Assembly (NCBI GenBank): GCA_964564545.1
Contig: CAZMBP010000011.1
Location: forward strand, 1 to 64,000
Direction: 5' to 3'
DNA length: 64,000 bases
Origin: CAJQQY01 sp964564545
GTDB taxonomy: Bacteria; Bacteroidota; Bacteroidia; Chitinophagales; Saprospiraceae
Shown here: piece by piece, positions 43,668 through 52,304 of the stretch
Layout of the letters: each line of letters begins with the position of its first letter
Numbering within the stretch: the stretch's first letter is position 1
Translations under genes and position numbers: made by a program
The notes under the pieces: generated by a model
Seen by the model: only the letters and a program-made list of their open reading frames with translations
What the model was told of the DNA's origin: nothing
Databases searched by the model: none

Positions 43668-44405
43668 CTATAAAAATACTTTTCTAAATTCTGGAATCCT
43701 TCTTCTTCCGATTGGTAGGTAATCGCCATTTTTCATAATGACTTGACCGCCACCAAGTTTTATGTACTCGGTGACAAAATCTAAATTGATTAAATATTGT
43801 TGATGAATTCGATAAAAATTTCTAGCCGTCAAAAGTCGCTCATATTCTTTTAGCGTTTTGCTACTTGTTTTTTTGCTTCCATTTTTTAAATAAAATTCAG
43901 AGTAATTATTATCACTTTTTAAGTACATAATATCTTCCAAATCAAGCACATTAAATCCATCTACATTTGGAATTACAATTTTGGAAATTTCCTGTTGGTC
44001 ATGACTTCCGGCAAGCATTTTCAGACCAGGGTTGGGCACCCTGCTTTGCTTTTCAATATATTTATCCACCGCATTATACAAACTAGATTTCTTAAATGGT
44101 TTGACTAAATATCCCAAGGCATAAAAATCAAAAGCCTTGAGTGCAAATTGATTAAAAGCAGTTACAAAAATCACATCAAAAGAATGCTCAGGAATTTGTT
44201 CTAACAAATCGAAACTAGTTCCATCATTCATTTGAATATCTAAAAACACTAAATCAGGTTGGTATTGCTCTAAGATTTGAATGCCTTTCTTTACGCTATC
44301 TGCTTCAGCAATTATTTCAACTTGCTGGGCGTAATTTTCAACTAGCGCATGTTTTAAAAGAAAACGTGCATCTTTTTCATCATCAATAATTACTGTCTTT
44401 AGCAT
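43668..44405 (-). CDS. LytTR-family response regulator
   Basis: A 245-residue regulator. The receiver domain (1-125) has the acidic pair in 'VIIDDEKDARFLL', the phospho-acceptor in 'LVFLDIQMNDGTSFDLLE' (about Asp54) and the conserved lysine in 'YLVKPFKKSSLY'. The LytTR DNA-binding domain (about 145-245) contains 'IMYLKSDNNYSEFYLKNGSK', 'ARNFYRIHQQYLINLDFV' and 'LPIGRRRIPEF'. It is coded 62 bases downstream of the sensor kinase at 44468-46405, the standard LytS/LytT-like pair in Bacteroidota. Targets are not visible. Confidence 0.93.
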   Translation of the reverse strand: MLKTVIIDDEKDARFLLKHALVENYAQQVEIIAEADSVKKGIQILEQYQPDLVFLDIQMNDGTSFDLLEQIPEHSFDVIFVTAFNQFALKAFDFYALGYLVKPFKKSSLYNAVDKYIEKQSRVPNPGLKMLAGSHDQQEISKIVIPNVDGFNVLDLEDIMYLKSDNNYSEFYLKNGSKKTSSKTLKEYERLLTARNFYRIHQQYLINLDFVTEYIKLGGGQVIMKNGDYLPIGRRRIPEFRKVFL

Positions 44406-44467
44406 CTCAATCTATTTTCAAGTTTAAGAATTCCATTTTATGTTCCTCAACAGATATGGTTTTTTTC

Positions 44468-46405
44468 TTATTCCGTTTTTATAAAAAACTTGACTTCGGT
44501 TCCTTCTACCTGATCTTCTTTCCCTTTAATTTCTTCAATGGAGAAATCGCCAATTTTATTAATTCTTTCTTTGACCAATTCGATTCCCATGGATTGATGA
44601 AATCCTTTCGATTGAATAGACGATTGATTAAAACCAATTCCATTATCTTTCACCTTGACCTCTATTCCATTTTCTTTTTTCAAAATTTGAATTTCCATTT
44701 TCCCGTCTTTTTCACTTTTTGCTATTCCATGTCTAATCGCATTCTCTACAATCGGTTGCAACAGAAGCGCTGGAATTAATTGTTCGTAATTCTTCAATTC
44801 TTCTGACAATTCAATTTTATATTCAAATGGTTGGTCCAATCTCCTGTTTTCTAAATCAATGTATAATTTTAAAAACTCCACTTCTTCAGAAACAGTCACC
44901 ATCGTTTTGCTAGATCGTTCTAAAATCTTTCTCAACAAATCTCCAAAGTCAACTAAATAGTCATTTCCTTTTTCGGTATTTCCTTCGACATAAAACCGCT
45001 GAATTGAATTTAACGCATTGAATAAAAAATGGGGATTTATCTGTGCTCTCCAAAGTTGTCGTTGAACATCTTCCACTCTCTTTTTTTCTTTTAAAATTTT
45101 CTTTTGATAAAAAACAATAAAAAATGCCCCAGCTAAAAGTGCCAAAAGACTAATCGCTAACAATAAATAGTTTTTACTTTTTACTTCTTCTTTTTTTAAT
45201 TGAGCTGCTTGCTTGAGTCTATCGGATTCTTGACTTAATGCTAGTATTTCTTTTTCTTTTTGACTGGATTCATATTTTTGTTCAACCTCTTTTAATCTCG
45301 CCACTCCGTCTGCTCTTGTCAAGGTATCATTAACTAACTTGAATTTTTCTAAATGTGATAAGGCTAGTTGATAATTTTCTTTTGCTTTGTATGCCTGGTA
45401 TTTTCTTTCTAAGCCATCTCTAATCGTTTGATCACTTGACATTTGTTGGCCGTAAAAAATAACAGAATCAGCATATTGCAAAGCCAAATTATATTGGCCT
45501 AAACCTTGATAGCAGTCTGCCAATTTCTCGAAAGCATCTGCCGTAATTGCTTTTCTGCTAATGGTCTTGCCACTTTCAATGACTGATTTACATTTTGCTA
45601 TGGAGGTTGGGTAATCTTTTTTTAATAAATCATAGGAGGCATCTAATAATTTAAATCTTAATCCCCAATAAAGTAATTTTCTTTCCTCCGTTAATTCTAG
45701 TCCTTCCTCGATTCTTAAAATTGCTGAATCCAACTGCGATTTATCATTTGTATTTTCATAACATTCCCAATGAGCTGTAGCAAGAGTGTACAACAAGTTG
45801 GATCCTTGGCTAACACTTAAAACCTCTCTCATTTCGGGATAAGCTAGGTATAAATATTTTAACCCTTCTTGATATTGGTTCACCTTTAAATACTGTTGTC
45901 CAATATTAACTAAGCAAGCCACCACTCCCCTTCGGTCACCATGCAATTCAAATTTTTCTTTCGCTTTTATCGTATACTCTATGATTTGATGTGGCACTCC
46001 TTTTCGTTGTGCCATCGATGCACGAGCCAAATAAACCATCCCTAATCCTTTGTTACTTTTATCTTTTTTATAAAAAGTAAAACTGAGGTTTAAAAGACTA
46101 TCGGCGATTTGAAACTTCTTCTGTTTCATCTCCATATAGGCAAGATCAAGGTAGCCTCCAGCAATATTATGTGCATCGGAAATTTGGCGAGACAATTTCA
46201 TTCCTCGCTGAATATTAATTCGTTGAGAATCTACTAATTCATGTTTAGTGTAATAGCGGTCGGCAATGCGGTAATGCCATTTGATGGAAGATTCAATGGA
46301 AGAATCTTTTAAAGAAATACGCAAACTATCCAATCTACCTAGCGATTGTGAGTAGCTAAAATTTGACAGGGAAATAAATAGGATGCAGAGAATAAATCGT
46401 ATCAT
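44468..46405 (-). CDS. TPR-domain sensor histidine kinase (LytS/YehU type)
   Basis: A 645-residue kinase. A signal peptide (about 1-19) is followed by an external region of tetratricopeptide repeats (about 30-350; for example 'VACLVNIGQQYLKVNQYQEG' and 'ADAFEKLADCYQGLGQYNLA'). A coiled coil with KEEVKSKN follows, and a membrane helix (about 410-430, LLLAISLLALLAGAFFIVFY). The His-kinase domain of the LytS type has the phospho-accepting histidine in 'AQINPHFLFNALNSIQRFYV'. The HATPase contains 'VENAIRHGI' and 'VKDNGIGF'. It phosphorylates the LytTR regulator downstream. The signal sensed is unknown; the TPR region suggests a protein or peptide partner in the periplasm. Confidence 0.93.
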   Translation of the reverse strand: MIRFILCILFISLSNFSYSQSLGRLDSLRISLKDSSIESSIKWHYRIADRYYTKHELVDSQRINIQRGMKLSRQISDAHNIAGGYLDLAYMEMKQKKFQIADSLLNLSFTFYKKDKSNKGLGMVYLARASMAQRKGVPHQIIEYTIKAKEKFELHGDRRGVVACLVNIGQQYLKVNQYQEGLKYLYLAYPEMREVLSVSQGSNLLYTLATAHWECYENTNDKSQLDSAILRIEEGLELTEERKLLYWGLRFKLLDASYDLLKKDYPTSIAKCKSVIESGKTISRKAITADAFEKLADCYQGLGQYNLALQYADSVIFYGQQMSSDQTIRDGLERKYQAYKAKENYQLALSHLEKFKLVNDTLTRADGVARLKEVEQKYESSQKEKEILALSQESDRLKQAAQLKKEEVKSKNYLLLAISLLALLAGAFFIVFYQKKILKEKKRVEDVQRQLWRAQINPHFLFNALNSIQRFYVEGNTEKGNDYLVDFGDLLRKILERSSKTMVTVSEEVEFLKLYIDLENRRLDQPFEYKIELSEELKNYEQLIPALLLQPIVENAIRHGIAKSEKDGKMEIQILKKENGIEVKVKDNGIGFNQSSIQSKGFHQSMGIELVKERINKIGDFSIEEIKGKEDQVEGTEVKFFIKTE

Positions 46406-46511
46406 GGAATTTTGTTTTTTAAAACTCCAATTGAGTTGGTTTTGTAATTCAAGTTTGAATTTACAATTATTTATTCACTTTAGTAAAACATTTAATATTA
46501 AAAACTAAGCT

Positions 46512-46898
46512 TTAAGAAGCTTCTCCTTCTGCATTCCTTTCTGCAATGAGTTCTTCTAAGATTTCTGCCAAATTAGGTTTTGGAACCAACCCTGAGAATC
46601 GTTCTACTAATTCATCTTTTTGCAAAAAAAGAAGTGTTGGAATACTTTTGATTTTAAATAGCTCTGAAATTTTTGGGTTGTTGTCAGCACTCACTTTTCC
46701 AATCAAAGCTCTTCCTTCAAAATCTTCAGCAATCTCATCAATGATTGGCCCTATCGTTCGGCAAGGGCCGCACCAAGGTGCCCAGATATCAAGGAGAACT
46801 GGAACTTTTGATTTCATCACTAATTCATTAAAATTTTGATCAGTTATTTCAACTGTTTTGGATGGCTTCTTTTTTTTCTTATTAAAAATTGAAAACAT
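46512..46898 (-). CDS. Thioredoxin
   Basis: A 128-residue thioredoxin. The redox motif WCGPC is in 'LLDIWAPWCGPCRTIGPIID' (about 36-55). The cis-proline is in 'IKSIPTLLFL'. There is no signal peptide, so it is cytoplasmic. The N-terminus carries a basic extension (NKKKKKPSKTVE), and the acidic C-terminal tail (ELIAERNAEGEAS) extends the usual approximately 105-residue fold. It is a single gene 106 bases upstream of the kinase gene on the same strand, so possible read-through is the only link. Confidence 0.95.
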   Translation of the reverse strand: MFSIFNKKKKKPSKTVEITDQNFNELVMKSKVPVLLDIWAPWCGPCRTIGPIIDEIAEDFEGRALIGKVSADNNPKISELFKIKSIPTLLFLQKDELVERFSGLVPKPNLAEILEELIAERNAEGEAS

Positions 46899-47100
46899 AA
46901 TTCTTCTTCTTTTAATTTCTTACGTTTCTAATAGTGATTTTAAATTACTGTACGCTTACTTAAATATCAATAGGTTTTATCTAAAATGGTTCAAATAGAA
47001 CGACCATTTTTTTTAATGAAACGAAACCTATTAATGGGTGTTACCCTTTGACTTGGAACTTTTTATATCCACCCATAGTTTTGGATATAAATTTAAAACT

Positions 47101-47391
47101 ATGAGAAATTACAAATTAGAAAAACTCCTTAATGGAGAAACTTTTGAAACCAGCGAAAAAGGGAATTCCATGACACCGATTCTTTATTCAGGTCAAAAAC
47201 ACATTTTGGCTCCTGCCACTTGGGAATCTGTAAAAATTGGTGATGCAGTTTATTGTAAAGTGCATGGCAACTTTTATACTCACCTAGTCAAAGCGAGAAA
47301 TGATAAACGTGGAGTTCAGATTGGAAATAATAAAGGTCATATTAATGGTTGGACTAAACAGGTTTATGGGAAAGTGATTGAAATTTTATAG
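47101..47391 (+). CDS. S24/S26-like peptidase-fold protein
   Basis: The start is placed at the ATG 47101. An upstream in-frame ATG at 47038 adds only 21 residues without homology. The 96-residue product has 'EKGNSMTPILYSGQKHILAP', in which SMTP is the catalytic-serine motif of S24 (LexA/UmuD) and S26 (signal peptidase) folds. It continues 'KIGDAVYCKVHGNFYTHLVK', matching the 'GDvv..kv.g.....h.v' strand pair, and the lysine of 'THLVKARN' sits where the general-base lysine is expected. There is no DNA-binding or membrane domain. It may be a mini UmuD-like protein or a phage-type remnant. Function is unknown. Confidence 0.7.
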   Translation: MRNYKLEKLLNGETFETSEKGNSMTPILYSGQKHILAPATWESVKIGDAVYCKVHGNFYTHLVKARNDKRGVQIGNNKGHINGWTKQVYGKVIEIL

Positions 47392-47404
47392 AACTGTTAT
47401 TATT

Positions 47405-47471
47405 TGACGCAGACCTGTTATGTTTCCATATAGATCTTTTCTAGAAGAAAAACATAATTAAGTCTACGTCA
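47405..47471. repeat. Palindromic element, TGACGCAGAC family, copy 2
   Basis: Ends TGACGCAGAC (47405-47414) and GTCTACGTCA (47462-47471), with an inner 'ATAGATCTTTTCTAGAAGAA' also seen, with changes, in the copy at 21966-22112. It lies in the convergent gap between 47391 and 47513. Confidence 0.7.
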
Positions 47472-47512
47472 AAATATATATTCATTGAAGACATTTTAAA
47501 ACAACCTCATTA

Positions 47513-47977
47513 CTAATGATAAGCTGAGTTATGAGCTAAGGTACCACCGCAAGTACCACAGGTACCAGCAGCACCAGCTCCGCCCTCACATCCTGCGTTA
47601 CAGGTATAATGCCAGACACCAGCTGCATTTTGAGCAGGCTCAGCAGTAGGAGGAGTAGCTGGAGGAGTCATCATATTAGTAGTCGGTGCATTATTAGTAT
47701 TGGAATGGTAAGCCGAGTTATGTGCTAATGCACCTCCACAAGTGGCACAATTTCCAGCCGATCCAGCACCTCCAGCACACCCTGCGTTACACGTATAATG
47801 CCAAACACCTTGTGCATTTTGAGCTGGTTCAGGAGTAGCTGAGTTTGGAGTGGTAGGAGAATCTGACACTTTTAGCGATTCTCTGGCTTCTTTTTTAACG
47901 GCAGCATCGTCATTACAGGCATAGAAAGAGATAGCCGAACTAAGCAGTAATATGGCAAGGATTTTAAGATAATTCAT
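47513..47977 (-). CDS. Lipoprotein with two WHYTCNAGC cysteine repeats
   Basis: A 154-residue protein. The signal peptide has a lipobox cysteine at about residue 21 (SFYACND). Two near-identical modules of about 35 residues follow, each of the form 'GVWHYTCNAGC', GGAG, C, two residues, CGG, then LAHNSAYH, at about 61-92 and 121-154. They are joined by a threonine- and proline-rich linker. Each module has four cysteines and four histidines, like a small metal-binding (zinc-ribbon-like) or heavy-metal domain. The low-complexity spacer and repeat suggest surface or periplasmic metal handling, but no function is established that I can name. It is single, with no operon partners. Confidence 0.8.
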   Translation of the reverse strand: MNYLKILAILLLSSAISFYACNDDAAVKKEARESLKVSDSPTTPNSATPEPAQNAQGVWHYTCNAGCAGGAGSAGNCATCGGALAHNSAYHSNTNNAPTTNMMTPPATPPTAEPAQNAAGVWHYTCNAGCEGGAGAAGTCGTCGGTLAHNSAYH

Positions 47978-48221
47978 GGTGATATTTATTTAAAATTTGT
48001 GGGTTAGAGAACAGGCTTATTTAGAATTTTATGCTTTTTGATCTTAAGAGCCTATTCAAAAATTATATTTTACGTTGCAATTTACATTAAATTCTCGTTT
48101 CGTGTTTTACTACCTGGTTCTGCCTGTATTTTAACGATTGTTCTTCTATTAGGAGGATAACCTCTTAATCCCCATTTCTTATAAGTTTTGTCACTCCCAA
48201 GATAGGCTAATGGGTAATTTT

Positions 48222-48860
48222 TTATTTTTTTTTGAAAAAATTAAAAATGATGGGTTGTAGTATTCCTACCAACAAACCAAGAATCAAAAAGACAATCATT
48301 CCCGAAAAAATAAATCCGTAATTTTTTTTCACCCAAGGTATTTCACCAAAGAAAAATCCAAGCAATAAGTAAACGGCAATCCAAAGGAACCCACCTATTA
48401 TATTATATAAAGTAAACCTCCGAAAATTCATGGATGAAATACCTGCTACAAAAGGAACAAAGGAACGGAAAAAAGGAATAAATCGACTGGCCACAATCGC
48501 TTTGTCCCCATGTTTTTTAAAAAAAATAAATGATTGTTCTAGATATTGATTCCTCTGCGATTTTTCTTTTTTTAAAAATCTAACCCCCAAGAAATGACCT
48601 ATTAGGTAATTGGATGTATTCCCTAATATCGATGCAAATGATAATAATAAAAGGAGTATGGATAAATTTAATTCTCCTGATGCCGCCATGATTCCAGCAG
48701 AAAATAGAATAGCATCTCCTGGGAAAAAAGTGACCACCACTAATCCTGTTTCGATAAAAATAATCGTAAAAAGGATCAAGTATACTAAGGTACCATAGGT
48801 CGTGATTAATTCTCCAATTACTTCATCCGCATTCAACATTAATTCAATAAATTCTCCCAT
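48222..48860 (-). CDS. DedA-family membrane protein
   Basis: A 212-residue membrane protein of the DedA/VTT (SNARE-associated) family. The conserved parts are 'IETGLVVVTFFPGDAILFSA' (the E and G..PG.. motif), 'NYLIGHFLGVRFLKK' and 'FKKHGDKAIVASRFIPFFRS', followed by 'FVPFVAGISSMNFRRF'. About five hydrophobic segments. DedA proteins move lipids (for example undecaprenyl phosphate) across the membrane and affect membrane potential. The substrate is not readable here. It lies 46 bases downstream of an unknown gene on the same strand. Confidence 0.93.
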   Translation of the reverse strand: MGEFIELMLNADEVIGELITTYGTLVYLILFTIIFIETGLVVVTFFPGDAILFSAGIMAASGELNLSILLLLLSFASILGNTSNYLIGHFLGVRFLKKEKSQRNQYLEQSFIFFKKHGDKAIVASRFIPFFRSFVPFVAGISSMNFRRFTLYNIIGGFLWIAVYLLLGFFFGEIPWVKKNYGFIFSGMIVFLILGLLVGILQPIIFNFFKKK

Positions 48861-48906
48861 GGTAATCTAGTTCTCGTAGGCGGGAATAAAAGGCTGAAAT
48901 CGCTTT

Positions 48907-49413
48907 TTATTCCTTGTTATTATTAAATCCAATAGTACGATGATTGATATCTAAACCTTCCCATTCTGTCATAGACTTCAAAAAAGTAACTACGTGAGAA
49001 GTGATCATTTCTTCATTCAAATCACGAGGACATAAAATATCAATTTGTCGAGGTTCTTCTCTGGCTACTACATTTTCAATGGTTGGGAAACTGATCAAAA
49101 CGGAAACTTTTCCAGAATAAATTTGTGTATAAAATAAATATCCTCCTTCCTTAATAAAAGGGTGTTTGACTTTACCTAATTTTTCTGAAATTCCACTTTT
49201 CCTTTTTTCAAAATAGAGAAATACTAGTTCCATCCCATCGATTTTTTCTTCCTTCCCTACCGTGGCTTTCATTTTGGTATTATTTCTAATAGTCGAAAGC
49301 GTATCATAAATAAGATCTTTGGTTAGATTCCAATCCGCTCTATTTTGATTGACTTTTTTTAAAACCTTGCGGTATTTTTTCAGTTGGAGTTTGACTTCTT
49401 CGAGGTTCATCAT
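48907..49413 (-). CDS. Hypothetical protein
   Basis: A 168-residue soluble protein with no signal peptide. The N-terminal approximately 60 residues form a basic helix (VKLQLKKYRKVLKKVNQNR), followed by alternating strands, 'MELVFLYFEKRKSG', 'GYLFYTQIYSGKVSVLISFP' and a closing 'VTFLKSMTEWEG'. It resembles small cytoplasmic proteins of Bacteroidota of unknown function, without a family I can name. It is 46 bases upstream of the DedA gene, so it may be co-transcribed with it. The methionine doublet at the start leaves the exact first residue open by one. Confidence 0.65.
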   Translation of the reverse strand: MMNLEEVKLQLKKYRKVLKKVNQNRADWNLTKDLIYDTLSTIRNNTKMKATVGKEEKIDGMELVFLYFEKRKSGISEKLGKVKHPFIKEGGYLFYTQIYSGKVSVLISFPTIENVVAREEPRQIDILCPRDLNEEMITSHVVTFLKSMTEWEGLDINHRTIGFNNNKE

Positions 49414-49948
49414 ATTTTATAAATGGTTATTGTTTTTGAAACAACTTCAATCAAATATCAGGCTTGATTAAAAAGGGAATGATGATGGAAATCAATTATG
49501 ATGGGTGATTTTTAACAGCAGTTTTTAATTTTTTATAGTTGAACTTTTAACAAGTAGGATAAGCCATTAAGTTGTTCTTTTATGGTAATCAGGAAATGAT
49601 GATTACTTCTTTTGAACAAGCACTTAAAGGAGAGGTGCTCTATGCTAAAATTTCATTTAATGTCATTGATTAGCATTAGATGTTTAGGTAGAATGGTATT
49701 GGGAATAGAAATATTATGGTTAATAAAAACTTAAATATTTACTAAAATGAAGAAGATGCTGAACTAGGATTGGAATATAGATATTGTTATACATAGGATA
49801 ATTGGATCACAACTAAAGTTGATTTTTTTACGTTTTAAAAAAATGATTTTTAAACCTTTTCTTCCTACTGAAATCTATTTTAGCCAACTTATATTTTTTG
49901 AGGTTAGCTAAAATAGAAAAGAAATGGGGAATAAAATTTACATAGCTT
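49414..49948. other. 535-base gap with decayed DNA and a hairpin
   Basis: Mostly AT-rich. A short open frame near 49597-49670 (MITSFEQALKGEVLYAKISF, then a stop) may be a gene relic. A palindrome at 49875-49916 (CTATTTTAGCCAAC paired with GGTTAGCTAAAATAG, one mismatch) lies 32 bases before the serine hydrolase start. It could affect its expression. Nothing else is seen. Confidence 0.4.
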
Positions 49949-50878
49949 ATGCATTTGAAAAGAAACCTTTGGATTTTATTTTTTTCACTTTTTACCCTGA
50001 CCATTTTTGGACAAAATGTGATTGAACTAGGCATTCCATGTACGGACTCGCATGAAGAATTGAAACCTCTTCGTGAACTTGTTGATAGAGATTTGCAAGC
50101 GCAGTTAGTAGTTCAATTGAAAGCAAATAGAAAATGGAGGAAGCTAATTGACAATAAGAAAATGTCTGTTGGGTTGGTGGATTTACGTGATTTGAAAAAT
50201 GTCAAATTTGCTCAAGTAAATGGAAACAATATGATGTACGCAGCAAGCCTTCCAAAGATTGCTGTACTTCTTGCATCAATGGATGCCATTGAAAAAGGAG
50301 AACTAGAAGAGACTGCGGCAGTCAAAAAAGATATGAGATTGATGATCGCAAAATCAAACAATCAAGCTACAACTAGAATGATTGACCGAATTGGTTTTGA
50401 CAAAATTAAAAGTGTTTTGATGAATCCCAAATATGAATTGTATGACAAAGATCATGGTGGCGGATTATGGGTAGGAAAAAGATATGCTGCTGCGGGGAAA
50501 CGTCTTCCTGACCCGATGAATGGATTGAGTCATGGAGCAACTGTGGAACAGGTTAGTCGTTTTTATTACCTTTTGGCTCATGGTCAATTAGTATGTTCGG
50601 ATCGTTCCCAACAGATGTTAGATATTATGGCTGATCCTAAATTACATCACAAATTTGTGAACACTTTAGATCGAATAGCTCCCGAGGCAAGAGTCTTTAG
50701 AAAATCAGGATCATGGCGAAATTTTCATTCTGATTCTGCACTAGTTTGGGGACCAAATCGAAAATACATTTTAGTGGCACTTGTAGAAGATAGTGATGGG
50801 GAATCGATCATTCGGAAATTAGTACTTGATGTGGAAAAAGTACTTGATAATACTTGTGATGATTTCAGTAATGGCTAA
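49949..50878 (+). CDS. Exported beta-lactamase-fold serine hydrolase (class A type)
   Basis: A 309-residue protein with a signal peptide (about 1-23, ending IFGQ). The three penicillin-binding motifs appear in order: SLPK (the SxxK motif, about 99-102), SNN (SxN type, in 'LMIAKSNNQATTRMIDRIG', about 135) and KSGS (the KTG box, in 'ARVFRKSGSWRNFHSDSALV', about 252). The omega loop region lacks the ExxLN motif of true class A beta-lactamases, so antibiotic resistance is not indicated. It may act on peptidoglycan or a related ester or amide. It is single on the plus strand, with a terminator after it and a relative at 52305-53564 on the other strand. Confidence 0.88.
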   Translation: MHLKRNLWILFFSLFTLTIFGQNVIELGIPCTDSHEELKPLRELVDRDLQAQLVVQLKANRKWRKLIDNKKMSVGLVDLRDLKNVKFAQVNGNNMMYAASLPKIAVLLASMDAIEKGELEETAAVKKDMRLMIAKSNNQATTRMIDRIGFDKIKSVLMNPKYELYDKDHGGGLWVGKRYAAAGKRLPDPMNGLSHGATVEQVSRFYYLLAHGQLVCSDRSQQMLDIMADPKLHHKFVNTLDRIAPEARVFRKSGSWRNFHSDSALVWGPNRKYILVALVEDSDGESIIRKLVLDVEKVLDNTCDDFSNG

Positions 50879-50910
50879 GCTAGTTAGTGGTAATTAATCA
50901 TCTAAAATAA

Positions 50911-50947
50911 AATCCAAGGTTAGTAACTAACTTTGGATTTTTTATTT
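50911..50947. terminator. Intrinsic terminator of the serine hydrolase gene
   Basis: AATCCAAGGTTAG pairs with CTAACTTTGGATT (one bulge), followed by TTTTTTATTTT on the plus strand. It is 33 bases after the stop. The minus side has an A/T-rich flank, but its only neighbour is 300 bases away. Confidence 0.88.
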
Positions 50948-51217
50948 TAAACAACTTCTTTATTTACACCTGGGCTTTGAGTAGTTGGAAAAAAGAAAAA
51001 AGAAAAATGAACAATACGCTAAAATGAACGGAATCCGTTCTTGTTTATAATAAGAAAAATAAATTTGACCTTTCTAAAAAATCTGTTTAAAATGTTTTGG
51101 AGAAATTGTAATTGATAGTTACGCACTATGATGTAATTTATCGCTTACCGACTTTTTTCCTTGATGAAAAAAGTAGTAAAAAAATCAAGTCCTGATGTTG
51201 TAAGTCAACAGTTCTTT

Positions 51218-52084
51218 TTATGAGGTTACAATTGGAAATTTTTTAAAAACTTCAAATGGTAATTCTTCTTCTTTTCGCTCTTTTAGAGATTTTCTATAAA
51301 CGACTAAATGGTCATTTTCAATAATGCCATAATAACAACTCCCTTCTCCTGCAAACCATGAATAGAATTCAAAAATGGAATTATTAGGGATACCAAAATC
51401 CTTTCGTTTCTCTTCGTCATCAATTAGATTGATATTAAAATCATTGACTAAAAAAACAGTTTTTCCAAAAATATAAGAAGTCATAAAAATGTCCATTTTG
51501 GGAATCAAAGTATTTTCGTCAATGTTTTCATCGCCAAAAGTGAGCGAAAGAGGAACTTCGCCATCCTTTAATATTTGACTTTTTGCCATTAATATTCGGT
51601 TGGTAAATTCTACATTTTCTGCTTCCACATTTTCCATTTTAAGTGTATCGAAAATTGTTGTGATTAACGCGAATTCTTGATTCTCTACAACATCTGTTCT
51701 TCTAAAAATCGTAGGAGGTTCAGCGGAAAAATTATAAATAGACTCAATGGCAGAAAATTTTTTCTTCTCTGTTTTTTCCTCTAAAATGGTTTCAAAAATC
51801 AGCGAGTGAGCAGTAGTGATTTTATCATTTTTAAAAAGTAAATAACAATTATTTGAATTGTAATCTGAACATTGATTTTTGTCTACCACTATTTTGATTT
51901 CATCTTTGGAATATTCTTGGAGGGTTCCCCAACATTCGCCATTCCCATATCTTTCGATTTTTTCTTTGGAAAATTTTTCTAATTTGTAACCAAAGATATA
52001 TTCATCAGTAGGAATAAATTCAGAATTTTGGCTACAGCTGATGAGGAATAAAATCAGGAAAAGGAATATTGTTTTTTTCATCAT
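51218..52084 (-). CDS. Lipoprotein of unknown function
   Basis: A 288-residue protein beginning MMKKTIFLFLILFLISC, with the lipobox cysteine at about residue 17. The mature part is strand-rich with paired cysteines (for example 'NGECWGTLQEY' and 'VVDKNQCSDYNSNNCYLLF'). A late segment reads 'FAGEGSCYYGIIENDHLVVY'. No domain is recognised. It is a single gene, separated from its neighbours by more than 200 bases, and may be a stand-alone orphan. It resembles the family of small Bacteroidota lipoproteins of unknown role. Confidence 0.7.
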   Translation of the reverse strand: MMKKTIFLFLILFLISCSQNSEFIPTDEYIFGYKLEKFSKEKIERYGNGECWGTLQEYSKDEIKIVVDKNQCSDYNSNNCYLLFKNDKITTAHSLIFETILEEKTEKKKFSAIESIYNFSAEPPTIFRRTDVVENQEFALITTIFDTLKMENVEAENVEFTNRILMAKSQILKDGEVPLSLTFGDENIDENTLIPKMDIFMTSYIFGKTVFLVNDFNINLIDDEEKRKDFGIPNNSIFEFYSWFAGEGSCYYGIIENDHLVVYRKSLKERKEEELPFEVFKKFPIVTS

Positions 52085-52208
52085 TTCATTTTTTTGTTCA
52101 AAGTGATTTTACATTGTGGTGCAGATAAATACGTGGCGGGTTTGGAATGGCGAAAAACGAGGGTGCGGGTGCCAGCATGGTGGAATAGCGTTTTTTTCGC
52201 CTTGATTT

Positions 52209-52241
52209 TTGGTTACTTTTCATCTAAGGAAAAGTAACCAA
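52209..52241. repeat. Hairpin TTGGTTACTTTTC
   Basis: TTGGTTACTTTTC and GAAAAGTAACCAA, loop ATCTAAG. It lies in the 220-base gap next to a short GC-richer segment (52125-52195). It may be a fragment of a dispersed repeat. There is no T-tract directly after it on either strand. Confidence 0.6.
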
Positions 52242-52304
52242 TCCTATTTTGAAAGTAGAATTTTTAACCCAAACACCTAAATTCATTTAGAACCATTTTT
52301 TTAA

